Below, in pieces: positions 1-6,875 of a stretch of DNA of 9,292 nt. Numbering within the stretch: position 1 is the stretch's first letter; every line of letters starts with the position of its first letter. Under the pieces are notes generated by a model. The model saw only the letters and a program-made list of their open reading frames with translations. It was not told the DNA's origin and ran no database searches. This DNA is from Flavobacteriales bacterium UBA4011. Its GTDB lineage: Bacteria > Bacteroidota > Bacteroidia > Flavobacteriales_D > Crocinitomicaceae. The DNA lies in NCBI GenBank assembly GCA_002384725.1, contig DGBF01000023.1, positions 366 to 9,657 of the forward strand, read 5' to 3'. The position numbers and the translations under genes are program-made.

Positions 1-165
1 ATTTGGTTTCTTTTTCGATTTCAAACGCTTGCTGTCTTTCAAGCTTTTCGCAATCATCCATTCCAATTGACCGTTTACACTTCGGAATTCATCTTCCACC
101 CACTTCTCAATCATAGAATAGGTTTCGGGGTCAATCCGTAATACAAATGACTTCTTTTTCGCCAA
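1..165 (-). CDS. Arc-type ribbon-helix-helix DNA-binding protein (5' part only)
   Basis: Only the first 55 codons are in the window; the frame is still open at the left edge. The translation starts LAKKKSFVLRIDPETY and continues through EKWVEDEFRSVNGQLEW. This is the beta-strand plus helix-turn-helix pattern of small Arc/MetJ-like ribbon-helix-helix proteins, which in Bacteroidetes commonly begin MAKKK and carry an FRSxNGQxEW stretch. Such proteins bind DNA as dimers; the target here is unknown. The tail after the fold is rich in Lys (KDSKRLKSKKK). The start is odd. A TAA stop lies two codons before the TTG at 165-163, so only TTG (or ATT at 168-166) can open this frame, and TTG falls exactly where the family Met sits. 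An AAGGAGG lies at 213-207, about 40 nt upstream and too far to serve this start. The next upstream gene is separated by a terminator, so this gene probably has its own promoter. Family assignment is by recognition of the motif only. Confidence 0.72.
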   Translation of the reverse strand, partial: MAKKKSFVLRIDPETYSMIEKWVEDEFRSVNGQLEWMIAKSLKDSKRLKSKKKPN

Positions 166-323
166 AATTTAGCCATTTAGAGTTCCTGCATTCAAAACGG
201 ATACAACCTCCTTATCGCTGCAGAAGGTAATTTTGTTTTAGCGAGTGCTGCAACAAAGGATTACCGTTGGGTGTTTAAGCAGTAAGTCCAACGAATGAAG
301 AATCACCCAGTTGTTCCCTAATT

Positions 324-358
324 AAAAAAACCCGCTTCCTTGAATGAAAGCGGGTTTT
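324..358 (-). terminator. Rho-independent terminator after the OmpA-family gene
   Basis: An 11-bp perfect stem, AAAACCCGCTT (327-337) with AAGCGGGTTTT (348-358), encloses a 10-nt loop. Read on the minus strand it ends in seven T residues (complement of 324-330). It begins 31 nt past the stop codon of the OmpA-family gene and is correctly oriented to end that transcript. It also insulates the ribbon-helix-helix gene on its left. The plus-strand reading ends in TTTTAT, so weak bidirectional action is possible. The rest of the 166-388 gap shows only a weak CGTTGG/CCAACG inverted repeat (265-270 and 288-293). Confidence 0.85.
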
Positions 359-388
359 ATGTTTTTTAAAAAAGAATCTAAGTTCTTT

Positions 389-2452
389 TTACAATCCTAC
401 AATTTTAAACTCCGTACGTCTGTTTTCCGCACGAGCTTCTTCCGAATCATTTTCCACTTTTGGTTGTATCTCACCAAATCCTTGCGATTGCATGCGCGAT
501 TTGGTGACACCTTGAGATGCCAAATATTCCTTCACTACCCGCGCTCTGTCATCCGAAAGTAGTAGATTTTTTTCTTCGTCACCTACATCATCTGTATGAC
601 CTTGAATAACAATTTTCATCGTCTTGTTTTCAATTAAGTAACGTGCAAAAGCTTTCAGCATCACTTTTGAATTTTGGTTCAACTCAGTTGAGGAAGTTGT
701 GTATAATATATCTTCAATGACATACGCCTGCCCTATTTCGACTTTTATCACTTCCATGTCCTTCCCTTTCACGGAAACTTCTTTCTTCGATTTTTGTTCG
801 CGAATTTCTTCCTTTGTAATCAGTTTTGCGGCAAAGGCAGCTCCATCTTTCTTCGCAGAAACCATCACATCTTTGTTCGGATCCATTTTGATAGCAGCGG
901 CGTACTTGCCGTCATCGCCGTTTACTTTCACTTTCTGAACCTCATCACTATCCCCATAACTAATTTCAATCTCAGCTCCAGAAACTGCTTTTCCTTTTTT
1001 ATCAGTTAGGGTTCCTTTCATTATCATAACTGCAGTTGGACGAGCCTCTTCATACAATTTGAAACCATAAATATTATAGTCACCTCCTTGATTTGAAGAA
1101 AAATAGGCCAACTCTCCATCTGTTGAAACGAAAAGTCCAATTTCATCGAAAGGTGTGTTGATCGGAATTCCGATATTGGTCGGGTTACTCCATTTTCCGT
1201 CTTTCTTTTTGATGTAATAAATGTCCAATCCACCCGCTCCTACTCGTTTTTCAGAAGATTCTGAAACGAAATACATCGTTTCATTGTCCTGGTGTATGAA
1301 AGGACTTTTATCGTCACCTGCGGTATTTATTTCTTCAAAAGGCCGCCCCAAGGACCAAGTTCCATCCGCTTTGCGCTCAGAGATATAGATATCATGCTTT
1401 CTCGTATTTGGACTGATCGTTGCATAATACAAAGTGTTTCCGTCTGCTGAAATAGAAGGTTGTCCCTCCCAAGCTTTCGGAGAATTGATGTTTGGTCCTA
1501 ATGATTCCAAAGGGGTCCAATTATAACTGTCCCTTTTTGTCCCTGTGCTTGAATAGGTTGTGGAGTATAAATCGCAGTTTTTATAATCTTGACCATTTAC
1601 TTGCGTTTTCATGCACGCACAAATGATCATTTCCTTATTGTCTAATGACATTGTCGCAGCTCCATACCCCACAAATTCTCCTTGGTTAAATGGCTTAGCA
1701 AAAGGATTGCCTTTGTCGAATGATTGCGCCATAGCTTCGCGACCAGAGAAGGTGAATTCTTCGCGCCAATCAGCCAACATGTCGCCGAGCAATCTGCGGT
1801 CTAATTTTCGTGTATAAAACATCAACTCATTGTCTGGAGAAATCATGGGGAAATATTCATTGTCTTTAGAACTGACATTTTCAATACGGAATGGTTCGAA
1901 GGGCACTTCTGCAATTTCAACTTTTTCTTCAGGAACTATAGTTTCCCATTTCTTCAGTTGCCCTTTGGCATTCTTTAGCATATTGCCATAATCAATTGGG
2001 AAACGATCGTTGTCCATGCTTTTGAAATTGACGAATTTGGTCAAATACTCCTGAGCAGACACATCGTCTTTTTGCATATATCGAATAACACCTAAATAAT
2101 AATACGTTCCAGCGTTGTATTCTTCACACAATGTCAATACGTCTTGAAATAAATTAGCAGAATTGACAAAACCACGTTCCGCTTTTCGAGCATCTGAACT
2201 AAGATTATCCATGGATAAATTATATATAGTAACACCGTATTCATAATATGCCATGGCATTTTCTGGTTCGGCTTCTATTGCTTTGGTGTAATTATCGACT
2301 ATAGTTCGAAGATCCTCCGAATTTTTGGCCGTTTCAACAAGTTTTAAGGTCTTTTTCGCAGGTGGCATACACGCTTCGTCTAACTCATCTTGTGAGAAAG
2401 TAGAAAAAGAGATAAATAATAGAGCACCTAAAGCAAGGTAAAGTTTATTCAT
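389..2452 (-). CDS. OmpA-family envelope protein with TPR, PD40 propeller, CarboxypepD-like and OmpA-C domains (PorE-like order)
   Basis: This 687-aa protein probably anchors an outer-membrane or periplasmic assembly to peptidoglycan. In order it shows a signal peptide (about 1-21, hydrophobic LALGALLFISF then SQ/DE), helical TPR-like repeats (about 45-170), PD40/WD40-like propeller strands (about 198-215, 329-345 GQPSISADGNTLYYAT, 381-396, 434-455), a CarboxypepD-regulatory beta-sandwich (about 475-565, starting MKGTLTDKKGKAVSGAEI), and an OmpA-like C-terminal domain (about 577-687). The last has the peptidoglycan-binding signatures GHTDDVG, LSDDRARVV and NRRTEF. The same four-domain order is known for PorE, a type IX secretion-associated protein, and for many Bacteroidetes paralogues. 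Here no lipobox cysteine follows the signal peptide, unlike lipoprotein versions. The ATG at 2452 is chosen because it directly precedes the signal peptide. The gene is transcribed alone, with a terminator behind it; its promoter must lie in or beyond the 94 nt between it and the DUF559 cassette. The domain calls are firm; a secretion role is inference. Confidence 0.9.
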   Translation of the reverse strand: MNKLYLALGALLFISFSTFSQDELDEACMPPAKKTLKLVETAKNSEDLRTIVDNYTKAIEAEPENAMAYYEYGVTIYNLSMDNLSSDARKAERGFVNSANLFQDVLTLCEEYNAGTYYYLGVIRYMQKDDVSAQEYLTKFVNFKSMDNDRFPIDYGNMLKNAKGQLKKWETIVPEEKVEIAEVPFEPFRIENVSSKDNEYFPMISPDNELMFYTRKLDRRLLGDMLADWREEFTFSGREAMAQSFDKGNPFAKPFNQGEFVGYGAATMSLDNKEMIICACMKTQVNGQDYKNCDLYSTTYSSTGTKRDSYNWTPLESLGPNINSPKAWEGQPSISADGNTLYYATISPNTRKHDIYISERKADGTWSLGRPFEEINTAGDDKSPFIHQDNETMYFVSESSEKRVGAGGLDIYYIKKKDGKWSNPTNIGIPINTPFDEIGLFVSTDGELAYFSSNQGGDYNIYGFKLYEEARPTAVMIMKGTLTDKKGKAVSGAEIEISYGDSDEVQKVKVNGDDGKYAAAIKMDPNKDVMVSAKKDGAAFAAKLITKEEIREQKSKKEVSVKGKDMEVIKVEIGQAYVIEDILYTTSSTELNQNSKVMLKAFARYLIENKTMKIVIQGHTDDVGDEEKNLLLSDDRARVVKEYLASQGVTKSRMQSQGFGEIQPKVENDSEEARAENRRTEFKIVGL

Positions 2453-2546
2453 ATTCGTATTTGAATTTCACAGTCATAAGGCAAGAATTGTTCCAATATT
2501 CTTAAACGGAAATGAGGGAAAAAGTTACAATTAATTTACAGGAAAC

Positions 2547-2584
2547 TGTCTCCCTCCTTGAGGAGGGACTATGAGAGGTGAAAC
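2547..2584 (+). repeat. Left terminal inverted repeat of the DUF559 cassette
   Basis: Starts TGTCTCCCTCC and contains the near-perfect palindrome TCCCTCCTTGAGGAGGGA at 2551-2568 (7-8 bp stem). It pairs as an inverted copy with 3025-3062; mismatches are concentrated in the hairpin loop and around the segment just after it. It lies 94 nt upstream of the OmpA-family start codon. Confidence 0.65.
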
Positions 2585-2631
2585 GCTGTTATTAGTATGA
2601 AAAATTGATTCTTTTTCTTTATCTTAATATA

Positions 2632-3006
2632 ATGGATTATCGATTTTCACTTTTATAACAAAGATCTCAAACAATTCGCTAAAGAATTACGATCCAAAAC
2701 AGCAACAAAAGCTGAGCGTTTCCTCTGGAAATCATTACTTTCAAAAAACCAAACGGAACAATGCTTCTTAAGGTAAAGGACTATTTACAACTATATCGTA
2801 GACTTCTTTTGCCCAAAGCTTCTATTAATTTTTGGGATTGAAGGACCTTCTCATTTAAACATAGGAGATTAGGTAGGAAACGTCAAGATAAACTTGAGGC
2901 ATTAGGGTTTATCATAAGCAGTCTTTCTGAAGGCGACGTTTTAAATAATCTAGAGGAGGTTGAGCTAAGAATAAGAAATGTAATCTATTCGATTGAGAAT
3001 ATATAA
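2632..3006 (+). pseudogene. Broken DUF559 (Vsr-like endonuclease fold) gene
   Basis: Joining three segments restores a full-length DUF559 protein of about 125 aa. Segment one starts at ATG 2632 (MDYRFSL) and needs a shift near 2650-2656, where one extra T in a run of four would explain the break. Segment two (from 2654) reads YNKDLKQFAKELRSKT, then KAERFLWKSLLSK, FLR, an in-frame TAA at 2774-2776 where the family has Gln (FLRQR), and then NYIVDFFCPK. A second frameshift near 2868-2872 (one T missing) leads to segment three, RKRQDKLEALGF, SEGDVLNNLEEV and a natural TAA at 3004. The family's catalytic I-I-E-V-D-G strand reads I-F-G-I-E-G here, so the active-site acidic residue of this PD-(D/E)XK-type fold also appears lost. 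Intact members resemble very-short-patch-repair endonucleases; their cellular role is not established. With four independent lesions this copy is almost certainly non-functional. The family assignment rests on remembered family sequence. Confidence 0.82.
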
Positions 3007-3024
3007 TTCGTATTGAATCTCGGT

Positions 3025-3062
3025 GATTCACTTCCCTCGGTCCCTCCTAATAGAGGGAGGCA
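3025..3062 (-). repeat. Right terminal inverted repeat of the DUF559 cassette
   Basis: Read on the minus strand it starts TGCCTCCCTC and shares the AGGAGGGAC block and the AGTGAA/GGTGAA inner end with the left repeat. Its own hairpin is TCCCTC-CTAATA-GAGGGA (3041-3058). It ends 13 nt past the lon stop codon, so the hairpin could also affect the 3' end of the lon transcript, although no T-tract follows it. Confidence 0.65.
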
Positions 3063-3075
3063 ATTCAGTACTATC

Positions 3076-5547
3076 TTACACTGGCGCCTTTATTTTCGGC
3101 ATCTCAATCTTCACAGGATTCTCGACTAACTCATCTGTTAAGGCGATGTCCAAAACTTCTTTCATCATTTTTACATAATGGAAGGTCAATCCTTTTAAAT
3201 AATCAGGTTTGATTTTGTCGATGTCTTGCTTGTTTTTGTAGCAAAGAATGATATCTGTAATTTTCGCTCGTTTGGCCGCTAGAATTTTTTCTTTGATTCC
3301 TCCAACGGGCAAAACTTCTCCTCGAAGGGTTATTTCTCCTGTCATGGCCAGATTTGGCTTCACTTTTCGTTGGGTGAATAAACTTGCCAAAGAGGTCAAC
3401 ATCGTAATTCCGGCGCTTGGTCCATCTTTCGGTGTTGCTCCTTCGGGAACGTGAATGTGTACGTTGTGATTATCGAATAATTCTTGGTCCAAATCCAACC
3501 AATTAGAATGCGATTTCAAGAATTCAGAGGCAATAACTGCCGATTCTTTCATGACCTCACCCAAGTTACCGGTCAAGGTTAATTTCCCTTTTCCTTTGGT
3601 AATCGATGATTCGATGAAAAGAATATCCCCGCCAACACTTGTCCATGCCAAACCAGTCACAACACCAGCAATGGCGTTGTTATCGTATTTTGTACGTTCT
3701 CTGCTTGGCCCAAGGAAATCGAATAAATCGGCAACGGTAATTTTTTGTGTAAACTCTTGTTCCATCGCTATTTGTCGCGCTCTGCTTCGCACCAATTTTG
3801 CCATGCGTTTATCTAAACCACGTACACCGGATTCTGAAGTATATCCTTCAATGACTTTTTCAATCAACTTCCCATCAATCGAGAATTGTTTTTTGTCTAC
3901 GCCATGTTCCTTCAATTGTTTTGGAATCAAGTGACGTTTGGCGATTTCAATTTTTTCTTCAACTGTATAACCTGTAACATCAATAATTTCCATTCTATCG
4001 CGCAAAGGGCCTTGAATTTCCGCCAAGCTATTTGCTGTTGCAATGAACATCACTTTTGACAAATCGTATTCCGTCTCTAAATAATTGTCATAGAATGAAT
4101 GATTCTGTTCAGGATCTAAAACTTCCAACAACGCAGAAGATGGATCGCCATGATTGCTTCGTCCCAGTTTATCAATTTCGTCCAAAACAAAAACCGGATT
4201 AGAATATTCGCTTTTCTTCAAATGCGTAATAATTCGCCCTGGCATAGCTCCGATGTACGTTTTTCTGTGTCCGCGGATTTCGCTTTCGTCGTGCAAACCT
4301 CCCAAAGACATTCGGATATATTTTCTTCCCAAAGCTTCGGCTATACTTTTACCAAGAGATGTTTTACCAACTCCTGGAGGTCCATATAAACAAAGAATAG
4401 GTGCTTTCATGTTGTTTTTCAATTTCAATACCGCCAAATATTCAAGAATACGTTCTTTCACATCTTCCAAACCATAATGATCACGGTCTAGAATTTTTTC
4501 GGCACGTTTTAGGTCCAAATTATCTTTCGAAAACTCATTCCACGGCAAATCCAAGAATAAATCCAAGTAATTCAACTGAACAGAATACTCCGCTCCTTGC
4601 GGATTCATACGTTTCAACTTATCCAATTCTTTGTTGAAAATATTTTGTTCTTTCTCCGTGAATTTCTTTTTATCCGCTCGTTCTTCTAAATCTTTGACAT
4701 CTTCCAATTGCGGATTGTCGCCCAATTCTTCTTGAATGGTTCGCATTTGTTGCTGGAGGAAATAATCACGTTGTTGTTTGTCTAAATCTTGACGCACCTT
4801 ATTTTGAATCTCGTTGCGCATGTCGAGCATTTGCGATTCCATTTCAAGGTGTTCCATCACCATGGCAGCACGTTTCTGAATATCGAGTTCTTCCAACATA
4901 CCTTGTTTCTTGGAGACATCGGCGTTCATATTCGAACAGATGAAATTGACCAAGAAAGTCGGACTATCGATATTTCCGATGGCAAATGAGGCTTCGGATG
5001 GAATATTTGGACTGTCACGAATGATTTGTAGCGCCAATTCCTTGATGCTTTCGATCATCATACCAAGTTGCTTGTTCTTTTTGTCAAATTTCGGTTCCGA
5101 CAACAATTCTATTTTCGCTTTGATGTACGGTTCGCTTTGCACATCGTCAACCATTTTGAAACGACGTTTTCCTTGAATGATTGCCGTAGAACTTCCATCA
5201 GGCATCTTCAACAAACGGATGATTTGAGCAACTGTTCCAACCTTGTGTAAATCAGCAAATTCCGGAGATTCCTCATCTTGATCAATCTGAGAAACGACAC
5301 CAATAATTTTGTCTCCTTTGTTCGCATCCTGAATAAGCTTAATGGATTTGTCACGACCAACCGTAATTGGAATAACGACACCGGGAAAAAGCACATTGTT
5401 GCGCAATGAAAGAATCGGTAATTCATCTTTGAACTCTTGTTTATTCATGGACTCCTCCTCTTTGGAAGTAATCAGTGGAATAAACTCGGCATCTTGCTCG
5501 CCGCCTTGGTTGAGTTGTAATAAAGTTTTGTCAAATATATTATCCAT
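3076..5547 (-). CDS. lon: ATP-dependent protease Lon
   Basis: Lon degrades misfolded and regulatory proteins in the cytoplasm as an AAA+ ring with a built-in Ser-Lys protease. The 823-aa translation has the N-terminal LAN domain (from [19 protein letters not shown]), a long helical region with [16 protein letters not shown], Walker [10 protein letters not shown] (about 389-397), Walker [10 protein letters not shown], a sensor region [17 protein letters not shown], and the protease domain with PKDGPSAG (catalytic Ser about 711) and GGIKEK (catalytic Lys about 754). The 43-residue Ser-Lys spacing equals that of E. coli S679/K722. Length is normal for Bacteroidetes Lon. The frame also opens seven codons earlier at TTG 5568, but ATG at 5547 ([10 protein letters not shown]) fits the family N-terminus better. 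No Shine-Dalgarno sequence precedes either. The gene stands alone, 190 nt from the GlmU-like gene, and its stop is 13 nt from the DUF559 cassette. A possible sigma-54-like site lies upstream. Confidence 0.97.
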   Translation of the reverse strand: MDNIFDKTLLQLNQGGEQDAEFIPLITSKEEESMNKQEFKDELPILSLRNNVLFPGVVIPITVGRDKSIKLIQDANKGDKIIGVVSQIDQDEESPEFADLHKVGTVAQIIRLLKMPDGSSTAIIQGKRRFKMVDDVQSEPYIKAKIELLSEPKFDKKNKQLGMMIESIKELALQIIRDSPNIPSEASFAIGNIDSPTFLVNFICSNMNADVSKKQGMLEELDIQKRAAMVMEHLEMESQMLDMRNEIQNKVRQDLDKQQRDYFLQQQMRTIQEELGDNPQLEDVKDLEERADKKKFTEKEQNIFNKELDKLKRMNPQGAEYSVQLNYLDLFLDLPWNEFSKDNLDLKRAEKILDRDHYGLEDVKERILEYLAVLKLKNNMKAPILCLYGPPGVGKTSLGKSIAEALGRKYIRMSLGGLHDESEIRGHRKTYIGAMPGRIITHLKKSEYSNPVFVLDEIDKLGRSNHGDPSSALLEVLDPEQNHSFYDNYLETEYDLSKVMFIATANSLAEIQGPLRDRMEIIDVTGYTVEEKIEIAKRHLIPKQLKEHGVDKKQFSIDGKLIEKVIEGYTSESGVRGLDKRMAKLVRSRARQIAMEQEFTQKITVADLFDFLGPSRERTKYDNNAIAGVVTGLAWTSVGGDILFIESSITKGKGKLTLTGNLGEVMKESAVIASEFLKSHSNWLDLDQELFDNHNVHIHVPEGATPKDGPSAGITMLTSLASLFTQRKVKPNLAMTGEITLRGEVLPVGGIKEKILAAKRAKITDIILCYKNKQDIDKIKPDYLKGLTFHYVKMMKEVLDIALTDELVENPVKIEMPKIKAPV

Positions 5548-5640
5548 AGAAAGTCTAATTTGCGCCAAGTTGTCAGCAGCAGAAATAGGTTATGACTAGA
5601 AAACCTCGATTTCAGCACTTTTCAGGCGTGAAGACTAAAA

Positions 5641-5658
5641 TGACAAAGGGTGTGCCAA
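5641..5658 (-). promoter_or_regulatory. Candidate sigma-54-type (-24/-12) promoter for lon
   Basis: Read on the minus strand, TTGGCAC-ACCCT-TTGTCA matches the -24 half of the sigma-54 consensus (TGGCAC) perfectly with correct 5-nt spacing to a TTG at -12. The highly conserved C of the -12 GC is T here. It lies about 95 nt upstream of the lon ATG, in the 5548-5737 gap. One good half-site in a short gap can occur by chance, and no sigma-54 gene is visible in the window. I saw no better -33 TTG / -7 TAnnTTTG pair for lon. Confidence 0.22.
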
Positions 5659-5737
5659 TTTCAGGGAAGTGGAAATTTTGTCGGTTATTAACAGCGGAGA
5701 ACATGGAAAATATCTTAGAAAAGGAGGCGAGAAGCAA

Positions 5738-6871
5738 TTATTTCAATTCTGCAATGTTCTTCAATATCTGCACATCCTCCACACTCAAATCCAACCCTCT
5801 TCTGCTCATCATCGCGTTTGCAGCTTCAATCGCTTTATCAAAAGCAAAAGGAACGAATTCATTCCCCCCCCAAGAAAAAGACGATATAAATTTCTGCGGG
5901 AAATCGCCACCATATACATTGCAAAAAACACCAATGACAGTGGCTGTGTTGAACATTGTATTGATACTGCATTTGCTGTGATCGCCCATAGTGAGCCCCA
6001 TAAACTGAGTGTCGGTGGCGACTTCTTGTCTAGTGCTGTAGCTGTATGTTCTGATATTGCCGTAGTTATTCTTTAGGTTCGAAGTATTGGTATCTGCGCC
6101 AAGGTTGCACCATTCGCCAATTAGCGAATTGCCCATGTATCCATCGTGTCCTTTGTTGGAATACCCTTGAAGAATCGAATTGTCCACTTCTCCGCCTACT
6201 TTGCAATTTGGACCAACGGTTGTTGCACCGTATATTTTGGCTCCCATTTTGATGGTTGAATCATCACACAAGGCAAAGGGCCCACGAACAAGGGAACCCT
6301 CCATGATTTCAGCATTTTCACCAAGGTAAATTGGTCCGTCAGTTGTATTTAAAACACAAGCTTCGGCTTTGGCTCCAGCTTCGAGGAAGATTAATTTACG
6401 ATCACCGATAACGGTAACGGATTCAGAAATGTTTTGAGAGTCAACTCCAGCTGTAATCAAATCGAAATCGGACTGAATGGCTTTGTGATTCTTTTGGAAT
6501 AAGTGCCATCGTTTCGTTATCGTAACAACCTCTTCACCTGTGTATTGCAAAATGGTTTCTCCTGTTCCTTTCATACCCAACCACGTTTCACCTTGATACA
6601 AAGCCGTATTGTCTTCCATGCTGTTTAAGACAGAAACATAATCTTCGTTAGGAATTACGTTAGCAGGTAAAGATAAATCCCAATTATTGTGTTGAGGATA
6701 TTTAACTTGCAAATACTTTTCAGTAGCAAAGCAAAATTCAGCATCTGGATAATTCTCTTCCCATCTTTCTTCGAAAGTCAGAATTCCCATTCGCAAAAGA
6801 GCAACAGGTTTAGTTAAGCTCAATGGAGCAAATTCTAGGTGGAGGTTATTGTCGTGAAGTTGAATTTTCAT
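5738..6871 (-). CDS. GlmU-like bifunctional protein (alternative Bacteroidetes sugar nucleotidyltransferase / hexapeptide acyltransferase)
   Basis: This 377-aa protein belongs to the alternative GlmU-type family of Bacteroidetes, predicted to act in UDP-N-acetylglucosamine or similar sugar-nucleotide synthesis in the cytoplasm. The N-terminal half (1-170) has the family block FAPLSLTKPVALLRMGILTF with Arg-x-Gly (about 27-29) but not the classical GxG-T-R-M nucleotide loop. The C-terminal half (about 180-325) is a left-handed beta-helix: GENAEI, GAKIYGATTVG, NKGHDGYMGNSLIGEWCNLG and MGDHSKCSINTMFNT. The GHDGY motif (His 242, Tyr 245) corresponds to GHLTY of GlmU, where the His is the acetyltransferase base. 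So the acetyltransferase side looks intact, while the exact nucleotide-transfer substrate is open. The gene starts 4 nt after the symporter stop and is surely co-transcribed with it. A run of eight G (5864-5871) encodes Trp-Gly-Gly near residue 334 and is a possible slippage point. No terminator hairpin follows. Confidence 0.88.
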   Translation of the reverse strand: MKIQLHDNNLHLEFAPLSLTKPVALLRMGILTFEERWEENYPDAEFCFATEKYLQVKYPQHNNWDLSLPANVIPNEDYVSVLNSMEDNTALYQGETWLGMKGTGETILQYTGEEVVTITKRWHLFQKNHKAIQSDFDLITAGVDSQNISESVTVIGDRKLIFLEAGAKAEACVLNTTDGPIYLGENAEIMEGSLVRGPFALCDDSTIKMGAKIYGATTVGPNCKVGGEVDNSILQGYSNKGHDGYMGNSLIGEWCNLGADTNTSNLKNNYGNIRTYSYSTRQEVATDTQFMGLTMGDHSKCSINTMFNTATVIGVFCNVYGGDFPQKFISSFSWGGNEFVPFAFDKAIEAANAMMSRRGLDLSVEDVQILKNIAELK

Positions 6872-6875
6872 GGCA

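Larger units (their letters stand above)
2547..3062. mobile_element. Short DUF559 cassette bounded by imperfect terminal inverted repeats
   Basis: This 516-bp block explains nearly all of the 623-nt gap between the OmpA-family gene and lon. Its ends are 38-bp inverted repeats (2547-2584 and 3025-3062) that match at about 28 of 38 positions by hand alignment, and each end carries a CTCCCTC/GAGGGA hairpin. The inside is occupied almost wholly by a decayed DUF559 endonuclease-fold gene on the plus strand, opposite to both neighbours. No transposase is present. I see no convincing target-site duplication: ACTG precedes the left end and CAGT lies a few bases beyond the right end, but these are inverted, not direct. 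DUF559 genes in Bacteroidetes are often found singly with CT-rich palindromic flanks, so I read this as a non-autonomous or self-homing cassette. That mobility is inference; the repeats and the broken gene are visible. The remaining 94 nt (2453-2546) must hold the promoter of the OmpA-family gene, but I see no clear -33/-7 pair there. Confidence 0.6.

Noticed and set aside
265..293. CGTTGG...CCAACG inverted repeat before the ribbon-helix-helix gene
   Set aside because: Only six base pairs with a 17-nt spacer; expected by chance in a gap of this size.
3025..3075. Right-end hairpin as a dedicated lon terminator
   Set aside because: The stem is only 6 bp in its strict form, has no following T-tract, and matches the other cassette end, so it is better explained as part of the terminal repeat.
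3551..3934. 127-codon plus-strand open frame inside lon
   Set aside because: It is antisense to the conserved Lon AAA+/protease region and has no independent support.
5548..5568. Longer lon start at TTG 5568 (830 aa)
   Set aside because: It adds only MAQIRLS with a rare start codon. ATG 5547 gives the N-terminus expected for Bacteroidetes Lon, and neither start has a ribosome site to favour the longer form.
5592..6076. Plus-strand open frames of 129 and 135 codons antisense to the GlmU-like gene
   Set aside because: They overlap a clearly conserved gene on the other strand, show no recognisable domains and have the composition of antisense shadows.
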